From contig JAUPVY010000011.1 in the NCBI GenBank assembly GCA_030916785.1, forward strand, positions 1 to 10,791: a stretch of 10,791 nucleotides of DNA, written 5' to 3'. Position 1 is the first letter of the stretch. Every line of letters begins with the position of its first letter. This document shows, in pieces, positions 6,181-10,791 of this stretch. The position numbers were made by a program, and so were the translations under genes. The stretch comes from Patescibacteria group bacterium. GTDB lineage: Bacteria > Patescibacteriota > Minisyncoccia > Phycocordibacterales > DATDWN01. The notes beneath the pieces are model-generated. The model was not told where the DNA came from. It was given only the letters and a program-made list of their open reading frames with translations, and searched no databases.

Positions 6181-6182
6181 GC

Positions 6183-6208
6183 AGGTAGGGTGCCGAGGCA
6201 CCCTACCT
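6183..6208. repeat. Perfect 12-bp inverted repeat just after the inserted ORF
   Basis: AGGTAGGGTGCC (6183-6194) and GGCACCCTACCT (6197-6208) are perfect inverted copies 2 nt apart, 8 nt downstream of the ORF stop. There is no T-run on either side, so it is probably an mRNA 3'-end stabilising hairpin or a protein site, working together with the true terminator immediately downstream. Confidence 0.8.
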
Positions 6209-6216
6209 TGGATGTG

Positions 6217-6639
6217 CTACTTACGAACAGCGAGGAACCGACAGTCGTCGTCCCAGCTATCACCAGACCAGTGGAGGCGGAGTAGGCGTTTAGAACCTTC
6301 CTTGTCGAGGTACGCCACGAGACAAACACTGACGATCTCGCACGAGGATCCCAGAGCAATAATCGGGAACTCTCGCTGAACGTTAGGGTACTTCTGCCCG
6401 AAAGCCAGGAGTTCGTGTATCGTTGCTGGGCGAAAGCCGAGTCCACCCATCTCGGTGACCGCACCTTCGGACGAGGTGTACTTGTTGAAGTGGATGAGCT
6501 CTGCGCTCACCGGGACCTCACCCTCTCCCATCTTGGGGAAGTTCCCCTCGTTGACGTCTGAGCTAAACCAGTCATACGCTCCTGCCTTGACCATGTCGGC
6601 CAAGGAAAGTGCGTAGTTCACGATAAGTTCATACACCAC
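6217..6639 (-). CDS. Protein of unknown function, inserted in the spc operon
   Basis: This 140-residue protein interrupts the series between rplE and rpsN. It has no signal peptide, membrane segment or catalytic motif that I recognise. Visible landmarks are GGLGFRPATIHELLAFGQKY (65-84), QREFPIIALGSS (88-99), two tryptophans near the end (W124, W129) and the terminal RFLAVRK. I have an unverified impression that proteins with the RPATIHELLAFG and RFLAVRK motifs occur in many copies in Parcubacteria genomes as hypothetical proteins. It starts with GTG at 6639 (a second GTG follows), 7 nt after AAAGGAG, the clearest Shine-Dalgarno site in the window. Base composition differs: one 60-base line (6241-6300) has 34 G/C against 20 in a typical ribosomal line (9421-9480). 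It has its own consensus promoter and terminator, so it looks like an autonomous acquired unit. Its function is unknown. Confidence 0.85.
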   Translation of the reverse strand: MVYELIVNYALSLADMVKAGAYDWFSSDVNEGNFPKMGEGEVPVSAELIHFNKYTSSEGAVTEMGGLGFRPATIHELLAFGQKYPNVQREFPIIALGSSCEIVSVCLVAYLDKEGSKRLLRLHWSGDSWDDDCRFLAVRK

Positions 6640-6646
6640 GTTATAT

Positions 6647-6653
6647 CTCCTTT
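6647..6653 (-). promoter_or_regulatory. Strong ribosome binding site of the inserted ORF
   Basis: AAAGGAG ends 7 nt before the GTG start at 6639. A small GACC-CTAA-GGTC hairpin (6654-6665) abuts it on the upstream side. The site fixes the start codon, and it contrasts with the ribosomal genes around it, which almost all lack such a site. Confidence 0.8.
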
Positions 6654-6695
6654 GACCCTAAGGTCGAGAATGGTTTCCAAACTGTCCTGCTTAGT

Positions 6696-6724
6696 ATTAT
6701 ACACCTTTTTGGACTTAATGTCAA
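6696..6724 (-). promoter_or_regulatory. Perfect-consensus sigma-70 promoter of the inserted ORF
   Basis: TTGACA (6724-6719) and TATAAT (6701-6696) match both hexamers exactly with a 17-nt spacer on the minus strand. The predicted leader is about 50 nt. The -35 is overlapped by an inverted repeat GTCAA (6720-6724)/TTGAC (6731-6735), which could be an operator. Confidence 0.88.
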
Positions 6725-6755
6725 TTATATTTGACGATACCCATCCCTAAGACAG

Positions 6756-6785
6756 CAAAATAGCCCTATTTTTAGGGCTATTTTG
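6756..6785. terminator. Bidirectional-looking terminator after rplE
   Basis: A perfect 13-bp inverted repeat, CAAAATAGCCCTA (6756-6768) and TAGGGCTATTTTG (6773-6785), encloses a 4-nt loop. The AAAA/TTTT ends of the stem provide a T-run on both strands, though it is broken by a G. It begins 22 nt after the rplE stop and just before the ORF promoter, so it should end the rpsS-rplE transcript. Confidence 0.8.
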
Positions 6786-6807
6786 TTGTTTAGTATTTAA
6801 ACTGATA

Positions 6808-7413
6808 TTACTTCTTTATATTCCAGCCTTTCTTTTTTGCCTTTGGAGCCTCTTTTACTGTTTTTGCCAGTTCTGTACCTGGTTTCTTGAATGGAAAGCC
6901 TAAGTGAGCAAGGAAGCTTCTAGTTTGCGCTCCATCATGAACGTTTGTAACGATAGTTATTGCAATCCCGAATATGTCTTTCAAATCCTCATCTGATGAC
7001 TCTGGGAAGATAGTATTCTCTCGAACGCCTAGAGTGTAGTTACCCATTTCATCAACACCTGTTGTTGGAATGCCTCGGAAGTCTTTTGTTCTAGGAAGAG
7101 CAATGTTTATAAGTCTGTCTAGGAAATCATACATTCTGTCTCCTCTCAAAGTTATCTGCATACCCACAGTGTCCCCCTCTCGGACCTTGAATGCAGCAAC
7201 TGATTGCTTTGCACCTTTTCTAGCTGGCTTTTGTCCTGTGATTTTTGAAAGTCTGTCTGCAATAAGCTCGATTTTCTTTTTATCCTTTACTGAACCGACA
7301 CCAGAAGAAATAACCACCTTTTGAATCTTTGGCGCTTGCATAGCATTTTTATATCCGAATTCGGATTTCATTGCAGTAAAGGCGTTTTTTGTTTTCTCTT
7401 TTATTGTTTGCAT
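6808..7413 (-). CDS. rplE: Ribosomal protein uL5
   Basis: uL5 binds 5S rRNA and contacts the P-site tRNA and the small-subunit head. The 201-residue product has PKIQKVVISSGVGS (28-41), ITGQKPARKGAKQSVAAFKVREG (58-80), LPRTKDFRGI (106-115), GNYTLGVRENTIFPE (124-138) and IAITIVTNV (150-158), all typical. The body ends at about residue 175 (HLGFPFKK). A lysine-rich tail of about 25 residues ending GWNIKK follows and is longer than in most bacteria. It is the last gene before the operon break: a terminator stands 22 nt after its stop, whereas rpsN would normally follow at once. The gap to rplX is 9 nt. Confidence 0.98.
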   Translation of the reverse strand: MQTIKEKTKNAFTAMKSEFGYKNAMQAPKIQKVVISSGVGSVKDKKKIELIADRLSKITGQKPARKGAKQSVAAFKVREGDTVGMQITLRGDRMYDFLDRLINIALPRTKDFRGIPTTGVDEMGNYTLGVRENTIFPESSDEDLKDIFGIAITIVTNVHDGAQTRSFLAHLGFPFKKPGTELAKTVKEAPKAKKKGWNIKK

Positions 7414-7422
7414 GATAGTTGT

Positions 7423-7641
7423 TTATTTTACCTTTCTAACATTCGATGCGTGAATAGGCATAGTTTTATCTATAATCTGTCCTTTCTCACCACTCTTTCG
7501 TGCCTTCTGGTGAACTTTCAAAACATTCACACCAGAAACAACAACTTTGTTGTCTTGTGGGATTGATTTGGTGACAGTTCCTGTCTTACCCTTATCTTTT
7601 CCGGTCAGCACTATTACTTTGTCGTCTTTTTTTATATGCAT
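7423..7641 (-). CDS. rplX: Ribosomal protein uL24, short form
   Basis: uL24 is an early-assembling large-subunit protein near the exit tunnel. At 72 residues it is shorter than the roughly 100 residues usual in bacteria. The KOW motif is intact: KKDDKVIVLTGKDKGKTGTV (4-23), then SGVNVLKVHQKARKSGEKG and a final PIHASNVRKVK. The sequence stops where longer homologues continue with a further strand and a basic C-terminal segment. The ATG at 7641 follows a 132-nt gap after rplN that contains strong palindromes, so its translation or transcription may be uncoupled from rplN. No close Shine-Dalgarno site is seen. Confidence 0.96.
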   Translation of the reverse strand: MHIKKDDKVIVLTGKDKGKTGTVTKSIPQDNKVVVSGVNVLKVHQKARKSGEKGQIIDKTMPIHASNVRKVK

Positions 7642-7683
7642 GTTTTTATTTTATATTTGTCACACTTCTTTGTTGCCAGCTCT

Positions 7684-7755
7684 GATTGCTTCACGCAATG
7701 TACTGCTGTACATTTTGGTCGCAATCCTCGCTGTCGCCTCGAATTGCTTCCAAAT
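7684..7755. repeat. Paired palindromes in the rplN-rplX gap
   Basis: One palindrome spans 7712-7755: ATTTTGG/CCAAAT outside, GCAATCC (7721-7727)/GAATTGC (7741-7747) inside with one wobble, then GC/GC around the loop TGTC (7732-7735). A second hairpin, AATGTAC (7697-7703)/GTACATT (7708-7714), shares bases with its left end and is enclosed by GATTGC (7684-7689)/GCAATC (7721-7726). The GCAATC segment can therefore pair with either partner, giving two mutually exclusive folds. Confidence 0.75.
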
Positions 7756-7773
7756 CTAAAACAAAAATACTTT

Positions 7774-8145
7774 TTACACAACCTCTGGGGCTAAACTGAT
7801 AATCTTCTGATAACCTACCTCTCCTAGCTCTCGTGGTATTGGTCCGAATATACGTCCAGCAACTGGCTCTAGTTTTTCTTTCATAACAATAACCACTGCG
7901 TTTTCATCAAATCTGATATAAGAACCATCTTTTCTTCGGAAAGGAGCTCTTTGTCTTACAACCACTGCGTATAGAACGTCTTTCTTTTTTGTAGTTTTTC
8001 TTGGCTCTGCTTTTTGTACTGAAATAACAACTAGCTCACCGATGCTTGCGTATCTTTTCTTTGAACTACCTAGCACCTTGAAAACTCGTCCGATCTTTCC
8101 TCCGGAGTTGTCAGCTATTTTTACGATTGATTGTGGTTGGATCAT
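7774..8145 (-). CDS. rplN: Ribosomal protein uL14
   Basis: uL14 lies at the subunit interface and contributes to bridges with the small subunit; in bacteria it is also the target of the silencing factor RsfS. The 123 residues match the usual bacterial length of about 122. They begin MIQPQSIVKIADNSGGKIGR, contain ISVQKAEPRKTTKKKDVLYAVVVRQ and KDGSYIRFDENAVVIV, and end with the canonical RIFGPIPRELGEVGYQKIISLAPEVV. The ATG at 8145 is 18 nt after rpsQ and lacks a Shine-Dalgarno site. It is followed by the palindrome-bearing gap instead of directly by rplX. Confidence 0.98.
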   Translation of the reverse strand: MIQPQSIVKIADNSGGKIGRVFKVLGSSKKRYASIGELVVISVQKAEPRKTTKKKDVLYAVVVRQRAPFRRKDGSYIRFDENAVVIVMKEKLEPVAGRIFGPIPRELGEVGYQKIISLAPEVV

Positions 8146-8163
8146 GGCGGTTTATATATTTGA

Positions 8164-8430
8164 TTAAACTAATTTGAAATGCTTGTCTTTTGAAATCGGT
8201 GCGCACTCAACAATAGTAACTTTGTCCCCTACTTTCTTTGTGTTACCTTTGTCATCTGCCTTGAATTTCTTGTCTTTGGACACGAACTTACCATATTTTG
8301 GATGTTTAACAAAATGACTAACTTTGACAACAATGGTGTCTTTCATTTTGTCAGAAGTAACAACACCTACCATGGTCTTGCGACCTGATTTTGTTGTACT
8401 ATTTGTTTTTGTATCTTTGATAGTTTCCAT
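8164..8430 (-). CDS. rpsQ: Ribosomal protein uS17
   Basis: uS17 is a small OB-fold protein that binds 16S rRNA early in assembly. The 88 residues contain the family core GRKTMVGVVTSDKMKDTIVV (16-35), HFVKHPKYGKFV and the end GDKVTIVECAPISKDKHFKLV, in which IxECxPxSKxKxFxLV is the classic uS17 signature. A short threonine/lysine-rich N-terminal segment of about 12 residues precedes the core. The order rpmC-rpsQ-rplN is standard. The start at 8430 is 11 nt after the rpmC stop. Confidence 0.97.
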   Translation of the reverse strand: METIKDTKTNSTTKSGRKTMVGVVTSDKMKDTIVVKVSHFVKHPKYGKFVSKDKKFKADDKGNTKKVGDKVTIVECAPISKDKHFKLV

Positions 8431-8441
8431 ATTTATTTAAA

Positions 8442-8621
8442 TTATTTCTTTTTGTTTAGGATCGTAAGTATTCTTGCGATATCTTTTTTCAAAACATTAC
8501 CCTCCTTAACATTTCGTACATTACTACCTGCTACAGAAAAACGAAAGTTTCGCAAAGCAAGCTTCTTTTCAGAAATAAGTGTTTTTAACTCAGCTGTGTT
8601 TTTCTTTAGTAAGTCTTTCAT
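8442..8621 (-). CDS. rpmC: Ribosomal protein uL29
   Basis: uL29 is a small two-helix protein at the polypeptide exit site, near where trigger factor and SRP dock. The 59-codon gene starts with ATG at 8621, 2 nt after the rplP stop, and ends with TAA at 8442. The product reads MKDLLKKNTAELKTLISEKK, then LALRNFRFSVAGSNVRNVKE and finally GNVLKKDIARILTILNKKK. It has the expected pattern of uL29: a helix with the L/T-A-EL motif, the LRNFRF segment (usually LRFQ), and a final KDIARILTIL helix. Position between rplP and rpsQ is standard. It is short and highly basic. Confidence 0.95.
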   Translation of the reverse strand: MKDLLKKNTAELKTLISEKKLALRNFRFSVAGSNVRNVKEGNVLKKDIARILTILNKKK

Positions 8622-8623
8622 GT

Positions 8624-9040
8624 TTATTTTGCGATTATTTTAGTCTTGAGTGGAAGCTTTGTTCCTGCTTTTCTTAGAGCTTCTCTAGCTACTGCGTCTG
8701 TTACACCATCAACTTCAAATATAACTCGTCCTGGTTTAACTGGAGCACAGTATCCAAACAAATCTCCCTTACCCTTTCCTAGCTTTACCTCGGCTGGTTT
8801 CTTTGTAAGAGGCATGTCTGGGAAAATGCGAATCCAAATTCTACCTGTTTTTCCAACTGCTCTTGAAAGTGCTTTTCTGGCAGCTTCGATTTGGTTTGAC
8901 ATGATACGAGCTCCTTCTTGAGCTTTGAGTGCATGAGAACCAAAGGCAACTGTTATACCGCGACTAGCAACACCAACTTTGTTGGCGTTCTTTCGCATTG
9001 TATGCCATTTTCTGTATTTAACTTTTTTAGGTAATAACAT
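8624..9040 (-). CDS. rplP: Ribosomal protein uL16
   Basis: uL16 helps shape the A- and P-tRNA sites of the large subunit and joins late in assembly. The 138 residues show the family pattern: LPKKVKYRKWH at the start, GITVAFGSHALKAQEGARI (29-47), SNQIEAARKALSRAV, RIWIRIFPDMPLTKKPAEVK (67-86), LGKGKGD, VKPGRVIFEVDGV and the final KLPLKTKIIAK. Length is normal. The start at 9040 is 15 nt after rpsC with an AT-rich leader. It overlaps nothing and is followed 2 nt later by rpmC. Confidence 0.98.
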   Translation of the reverse strand: MLLPKKVKYRKWHTMRKNANKVGVASRGITVAFGSHALKAQEGARIMSNQIEAARKALSRAVGKTGRIWIRIFPDMPLTKKPAEVKLGKGKGDLFGYCAPVKPGRVIFEVDGVTDAVAREALRKAGTKLPLKTKIIAK

Positions 9041-9055
9041 GGTAGTAATTTAAAA

Positions 9056-9715
9056 TTATTTCTTTGCAAAAACTTCTCCTTTGTATATCCAAGTCTTTAT
9101 ACCAATTCCTCCGTATGGAAGTCTTGCCTCGTATTTTGCGAAATCAACGTCTGCTCGGAAAGTCTGAAGAGGGATTCGTCCTCTTTTGATTTTCTCTTGT
9201 CGTGCCATTGAAGCACCTCCAAGTCTTCCTGAAAGTTCGATTTTTACTCCCAAAACATCTCGATTGGCCATAACCTTCTCAACCATTTGTTTTGTAACTC
9301 GTCTGAAAGGAAGTCTTTTTTCCAAACCATCAGCAATCATTTGAGCAACGATTGTTGCGTTTGATTCTGGTGATCTCACTTCTTTGATATCTATTTTTAC
9401 TTCTCCTCCTGAAGAAAGTTTGTTCTTCTCAATGAATTTCAAAATATCGTTTTTTAGTTTGACTGCACCATCTCCTGATCGTCCGATGATCATACCTGGT
9501 CTTGATGTCTCTATTATGATGCGTAGGATTTTCTCCCCTCTTTCCATTTCTATATTACTTACATACATACCTCGAAGTTTCTTTTCAAGAAAGCCTCGTA
9601 GAAGAACATCGCTTTTTAGAAACTCTTTGTATTTGTTTTTTACTCCAAACCATCGAGATTTCCAATCTCTAACGATGCCTAGTCTATGTGAATATGGGTG
9701 TACTGTATGTGTCAT
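9056..9715 (-). CDS. rpsC: Ribosomal protein uS3
   Basis: uS3 lies in the small-subunit head at the mRNA entry channel. The 219 residues start with a recognisable variant of the family N-terminus (THTVHPYSHRLGIVRDWKSR). A type 2 KH domain carries RPGMIIGRSGDGA (72-84), with the GRSG loop at 78-81. The C-terminal domain includes LPFRRVTKQ, GVKIELSGRLGGASMAR and the end YGGIGIKTWIYKGEVFAKK, all diagnostic. The length is close to typical. The ATG at 9715 is 2 nt after rplV. No Shine-Dalgarno site precedes it, which fits either translational coupling or SD-independent initiation. Confidence 0.98.
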   Translation of the reverse strand: MTHTVHPYSHRLGIVRDWKSRWFGVKNKYKEFLKSDVLLRGFLEKKLRGMYVSNIEMERGEKILRIIIETSRPGMIIGRSGDGAVKLKNDILKFIEKNKLSSGGEVKIDIKEVRSPESNATIVAQMIADGLEKRLPFRRVTKQMVEKVMANRDVLGVKIELSGRLGGASMARQEKIKRGRIPLQTFRADVDFAKYEARLPYGGIGIKTWIYKGEVFAKK

Positions 9716-9717
9716 GA

Positions 9718-10164
9718 TTATTTTTTAGCTTTTACAGCTTTTTTAGGAGCTTTTACTTTTTTAACTGGCTCTACTACAGCAACTTCTTTTGGTTCTGCTG
9801 TATCTGCCTTTTTACCTCCCTTTCGTTTTGGTGTTGCGTATCCAAGCTCAACAAATATTGCACTCGTTCTCTTTCGGATTGGGTGGGCTGAACCACGAGC
9901 AGCAGGAAGTCTTCTGTACATTATTTTTCCACTGTCTACCTTTATAGTTTTAACTATTAGATTTTCTGTAGGAATATCTAGTGCTTTTGCATTGGCTAGA
10001 GCTGATAGGATAAGTGTTTTTATTGGAAGGCTAGCTTTCTTGGCTGTAAACTCAAGGTTAACCAAAACATCACTAACTTTCTTTCCGCGCACAGTATTAG
10101 CAACCATTCGCATTTTGCGAGGAGCTTGTCTGAAATTTGATAATGTTGCGTGTGCTGTAGCCAT
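9718..10164 (-). CDS. rplV: Ribosomal protein uL22 with basic C-terminal tail
   Basis: uL22 sends a long beta-hairpin into the exit tunnel, where macrolides bind and some arrest peptides are sensed. Residues 1-112 are the normal domain: FRQAPRKMRMVANTVRGKKV (11-30), ALANAKALDI (55-64), MYRRLPAARGSAHPIRKRTS (82-101) and IFVEL. Residues 113-148 are a lysine/alanine/valine tail (from KRKGGKKADTAEPKE to the final KKAVKAKK) absent from E. coli uL22 (110 residues) and probably disordered. It follows rpsS by 6 nt, the standard order. No Shine-Dalgarno site is visible. Confidence 0.97.
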   Translation of the reverse strand: MATAHATLSNFRQAPRKMRMVANTVRGKKVSDVLVNLEFTAKKASLPIKTLILSALANAKALDIPTENLIVKTIKVDSGKIMYRRLPAARGSAHPIRKRTSAIFVELGYATPKRKGGKKADTAEPKEVAVVEPVKKVKAPKKAVKAKK

Positions 10165-10170
10165 GATATT

Positions 10171-10512
10171 TTATTTTTTCGCCGCAGGAGCAGCTTTAGC
10201 AGCCTGAGCAGAAGCGATTTCACCCTCTTTCTTCTTTTGCTCCAACTCTTTCTGCATCTTACCTCCGTGTTTAACGAATTTCTTTGTAGGAGAGAACTCA
10301 CCTAGTCTGTGTCCAACCATGTCTTCATTTACTGAAACCTCTATGTGAATCTTTCCATTGTGAACGCCGAAAATGAAACCTACCATCTCAGGAGAGATAA
10401 CGCAGGCTCTTGACCAAGTTTTAATAACCCCAGTTTCACTGGATTTCTTACCCTCGATTTTCTTTAGGATTCGTGGGTCAACGTATAGGCCCTTTTTTGA
10501 TGATCGTGTCAT
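10171..10512 (-). CDS. rpsS: Ribosomal protein uS19
   Basis: uS19 lies in the small-subunit head and bridges to the large subunit near A-site tRNA. The 113-residue product begins TRSSKKGLYVDPRILKKI and contains WSRACVISPEMVGFIFGVHNGK (33-54), VNEDMVGHRLGEFSPTKKFVKHGG, all family hallmarks. About 20 residues of charged and then alanine-rich tail (from QKELEQKKKEGEIASAQAAK on) extend beyond the usual length of about 92. It is the first gene of this transcript. In most bacteria rplB lies immediately upstream, but here a promoter, a leader and an unrelated terminator are found instead. Confidence 0.98.
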   Translation of the reverse strand: MTRSSKKGLYVDPRILKKIEGKKSSETGVIKTWSRACVISPEMVGFIFGVHNGKIHIEVSVNEDMVGHRLGEFSPTKKFVKHGGKMQKELEQKKKEGEIASAQAAKAAPAAKK

Positions 10513-10552
10513 ATTGTCTATTTTAATTTGCCGGCTTCATGCCAAAACAAAA

Positions 10553-10569
10553 ACCACGTTTTTTGTGGT
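10553..10569 (-). promoter_or_regulatory. Attenuator-like hairpin in the rpsS leader
   Basis: In the minus-strand leader ACCAC (10569-10565) pairs with GTGGT (10557-10553), followed by TTTTGTTTT (10552-10544). The same bases can form a rival stem CAAAAA/TTTTTG. The stem is only 5 bp, so it is a weak terminator. A five-codon ORF (10540-10523, MKPAN) follows without a Shine-Dalgarno site. Regulation of the operon here is only a possibility. Confidence 0.35.
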
Positions 10570-10618
10570 ACTGACTTACTTCAAACTAGAACAGAATGCA
10601 AATACTTCAGTGGCGTTT

Positions 10619-10647
10619 ATACTATACAAAAGCTCGTTAAATGTCAA
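10619..10647 (-). promoter_or_regulatory. Promoter of the rpsS-rplE operon
   Basis: TTGACA (10647-10642) is a perfect -35, and TAGTAT (10624-10619) lies exactly 17 nt downstream on the minus strand. The predicted leader before rpsS is about 100 nt. The promoter lies after the hairpin terminator at 10679-10707, so rpsS begins a new transcription unit. Confidence 0.8.
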
Positions 10648-10678
10648 CAAGTAGAATAACCCGTTATTGATGTATTAA

Positions 10679-10707
10679 AGGCGGACCAGGCATTGCCAGA
10701 TCCGCCT
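10679..10707 (-). terminator. Hairpin terminator of the right-edge gene
   Basis: AGGCGGA (10679-10685) and TCCGCCT (10701-10707) pair, with an inner GGC/GCC around ATT. On the minus strand it is followed by TTAATA, a short and broken T-run. It comes just 6 nt after the stop at 10714, which suits a terminator of the gene entering from the right edge. Confidence 0.6.
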
Positions 10708-10713
10708 CATTAG

Positions 10714-10791
10714 TTACAGAATGGGTTCATCTCCCACATCCCGAACCTCATCACCCTCTCTTTCAGACAGGGTCTGATGTCGCGGCACCCT
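10714..10791 (-). CDS. 3' end of an unidentified GC-rich gene (partial)
   Basis: Two minus-strand frames are open from the window edge. One runs to TAA at 10714 (25 residues, ending VRDVGDEPIL). The other ends about 2 nt later in tandem TAA TGA (ending WEMNPFCN). The first has the more protein-like, acidic composition, so it is listed, but the choice is not secure. Neither resembles the basic C-terminus of uL2, which would normally precede rpsS. The sequence is clearly more GC-rich than the ribosomal genes, like the ORF at 6217-6639. I cannot identify it from so short a piece. Confidence 0.35.
   Translation of the reverse strand, partial: RVPRHQTLSEREGDEVRDVGDEPIL

Noticed and set aside
6048..6464. 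Minus-strand 138-codon frame overlapping the inserted ORF
   Set aside because: It lies out of frame within the better supported ORF, runs through both hairpins and the palindrome cluster, and has no ribosome binding site or family resemblance.
5992..6785. Insertion sequence or CRISPR array
   Set aside because: There is no transposase, no terminal inverted repeats framing the whole region and no regularly spaced direct repeats. The palindromes are individual nested structures.
7642..7773. Possible small coding gene between rplN and rplX
   Set aside because: No frame gives a recognisable small protein, and the sequence is explained by palindromes.
365..10512. UGA-to-glycine recoding as in Absconditabacteria/Gracilibacteria
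   Set aside because: Full-length conserved proteins contain no in-frame TGA, so the standard code explains the window.

Overview
The window is a minus-strand block of ribosomal-protein genes of S10/spc type from a bacterium that looks like a member of the Candidate Phyla Radiation (Patescibacteria, probably Parcubacteria-like). Three things suggest this. The rpmD (uL30) gene expected between rpsE and rplO is absent. Several ribosomal proteins are short or carry lysine/alanine-rich tails. The nucleoside diphosphate kinase carries an extra internal segment that I recall from such genomes. The lineage is inferred from these traits, not from a tree. Conserved proteins read through full length with the standard code, and none of the complete genes ends in TGA.

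Read in the direction of transcription (right to left): the far right edge (10714-10791) holds the tail of an unidentified GC-rich gene, followed by its hairpin terminator. A consensus-like promoter (10619-10647) and a leader of about 100 nt precede rpsS. Then follow rpsS-rplV-rpsC-rplP-rpmC-rpsQ-rplN-rplX-rplE (10512 to 6808), tightly packed except for a 132-nt palindrome-bearing gap between rplN and rplX. A perfect 13-bp hairpin lies just after rplE.

The operon is interrupted at 6785-5993 by a self-contained GC-rich cassette. It consists of a perfect-consensus promoter, a strong Shine-Dalgarno site, a 140-codon ORF of unknown function, two hairpins (one a good intrinsic terminator), and a cluster of two nested palindromes. 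After it a fresh promoter (5965-5993) restarts the ribosomal series: rpsN-rpsH-rplF-rplR-rpsE-rplO-secY. A 101-bp nested palindrome separates secY from adk. adk, map and the window-truncated ndk then follow, each with a plausible promoter of its own; those of adk and ndk imply nearly leaderless transcripts.

Functionally, the block makes the small-subunit head and body proteins (uS19, uS3, uS17, uS14, uS8, uS5) and large-subunit proteins (uL22, uL16, uL29, uL14, uL24, uL5, uL6, uL18, uL15). It also supplies the SecY translocon pore, the nucleotide kinases Adk and Ndk, and methionine aminopeptidase, which trims new proteins. The least explained parts are the inserted cassette and the four long intergenic palindromes, two of which share an outer stem motif and an apical tetraloop.
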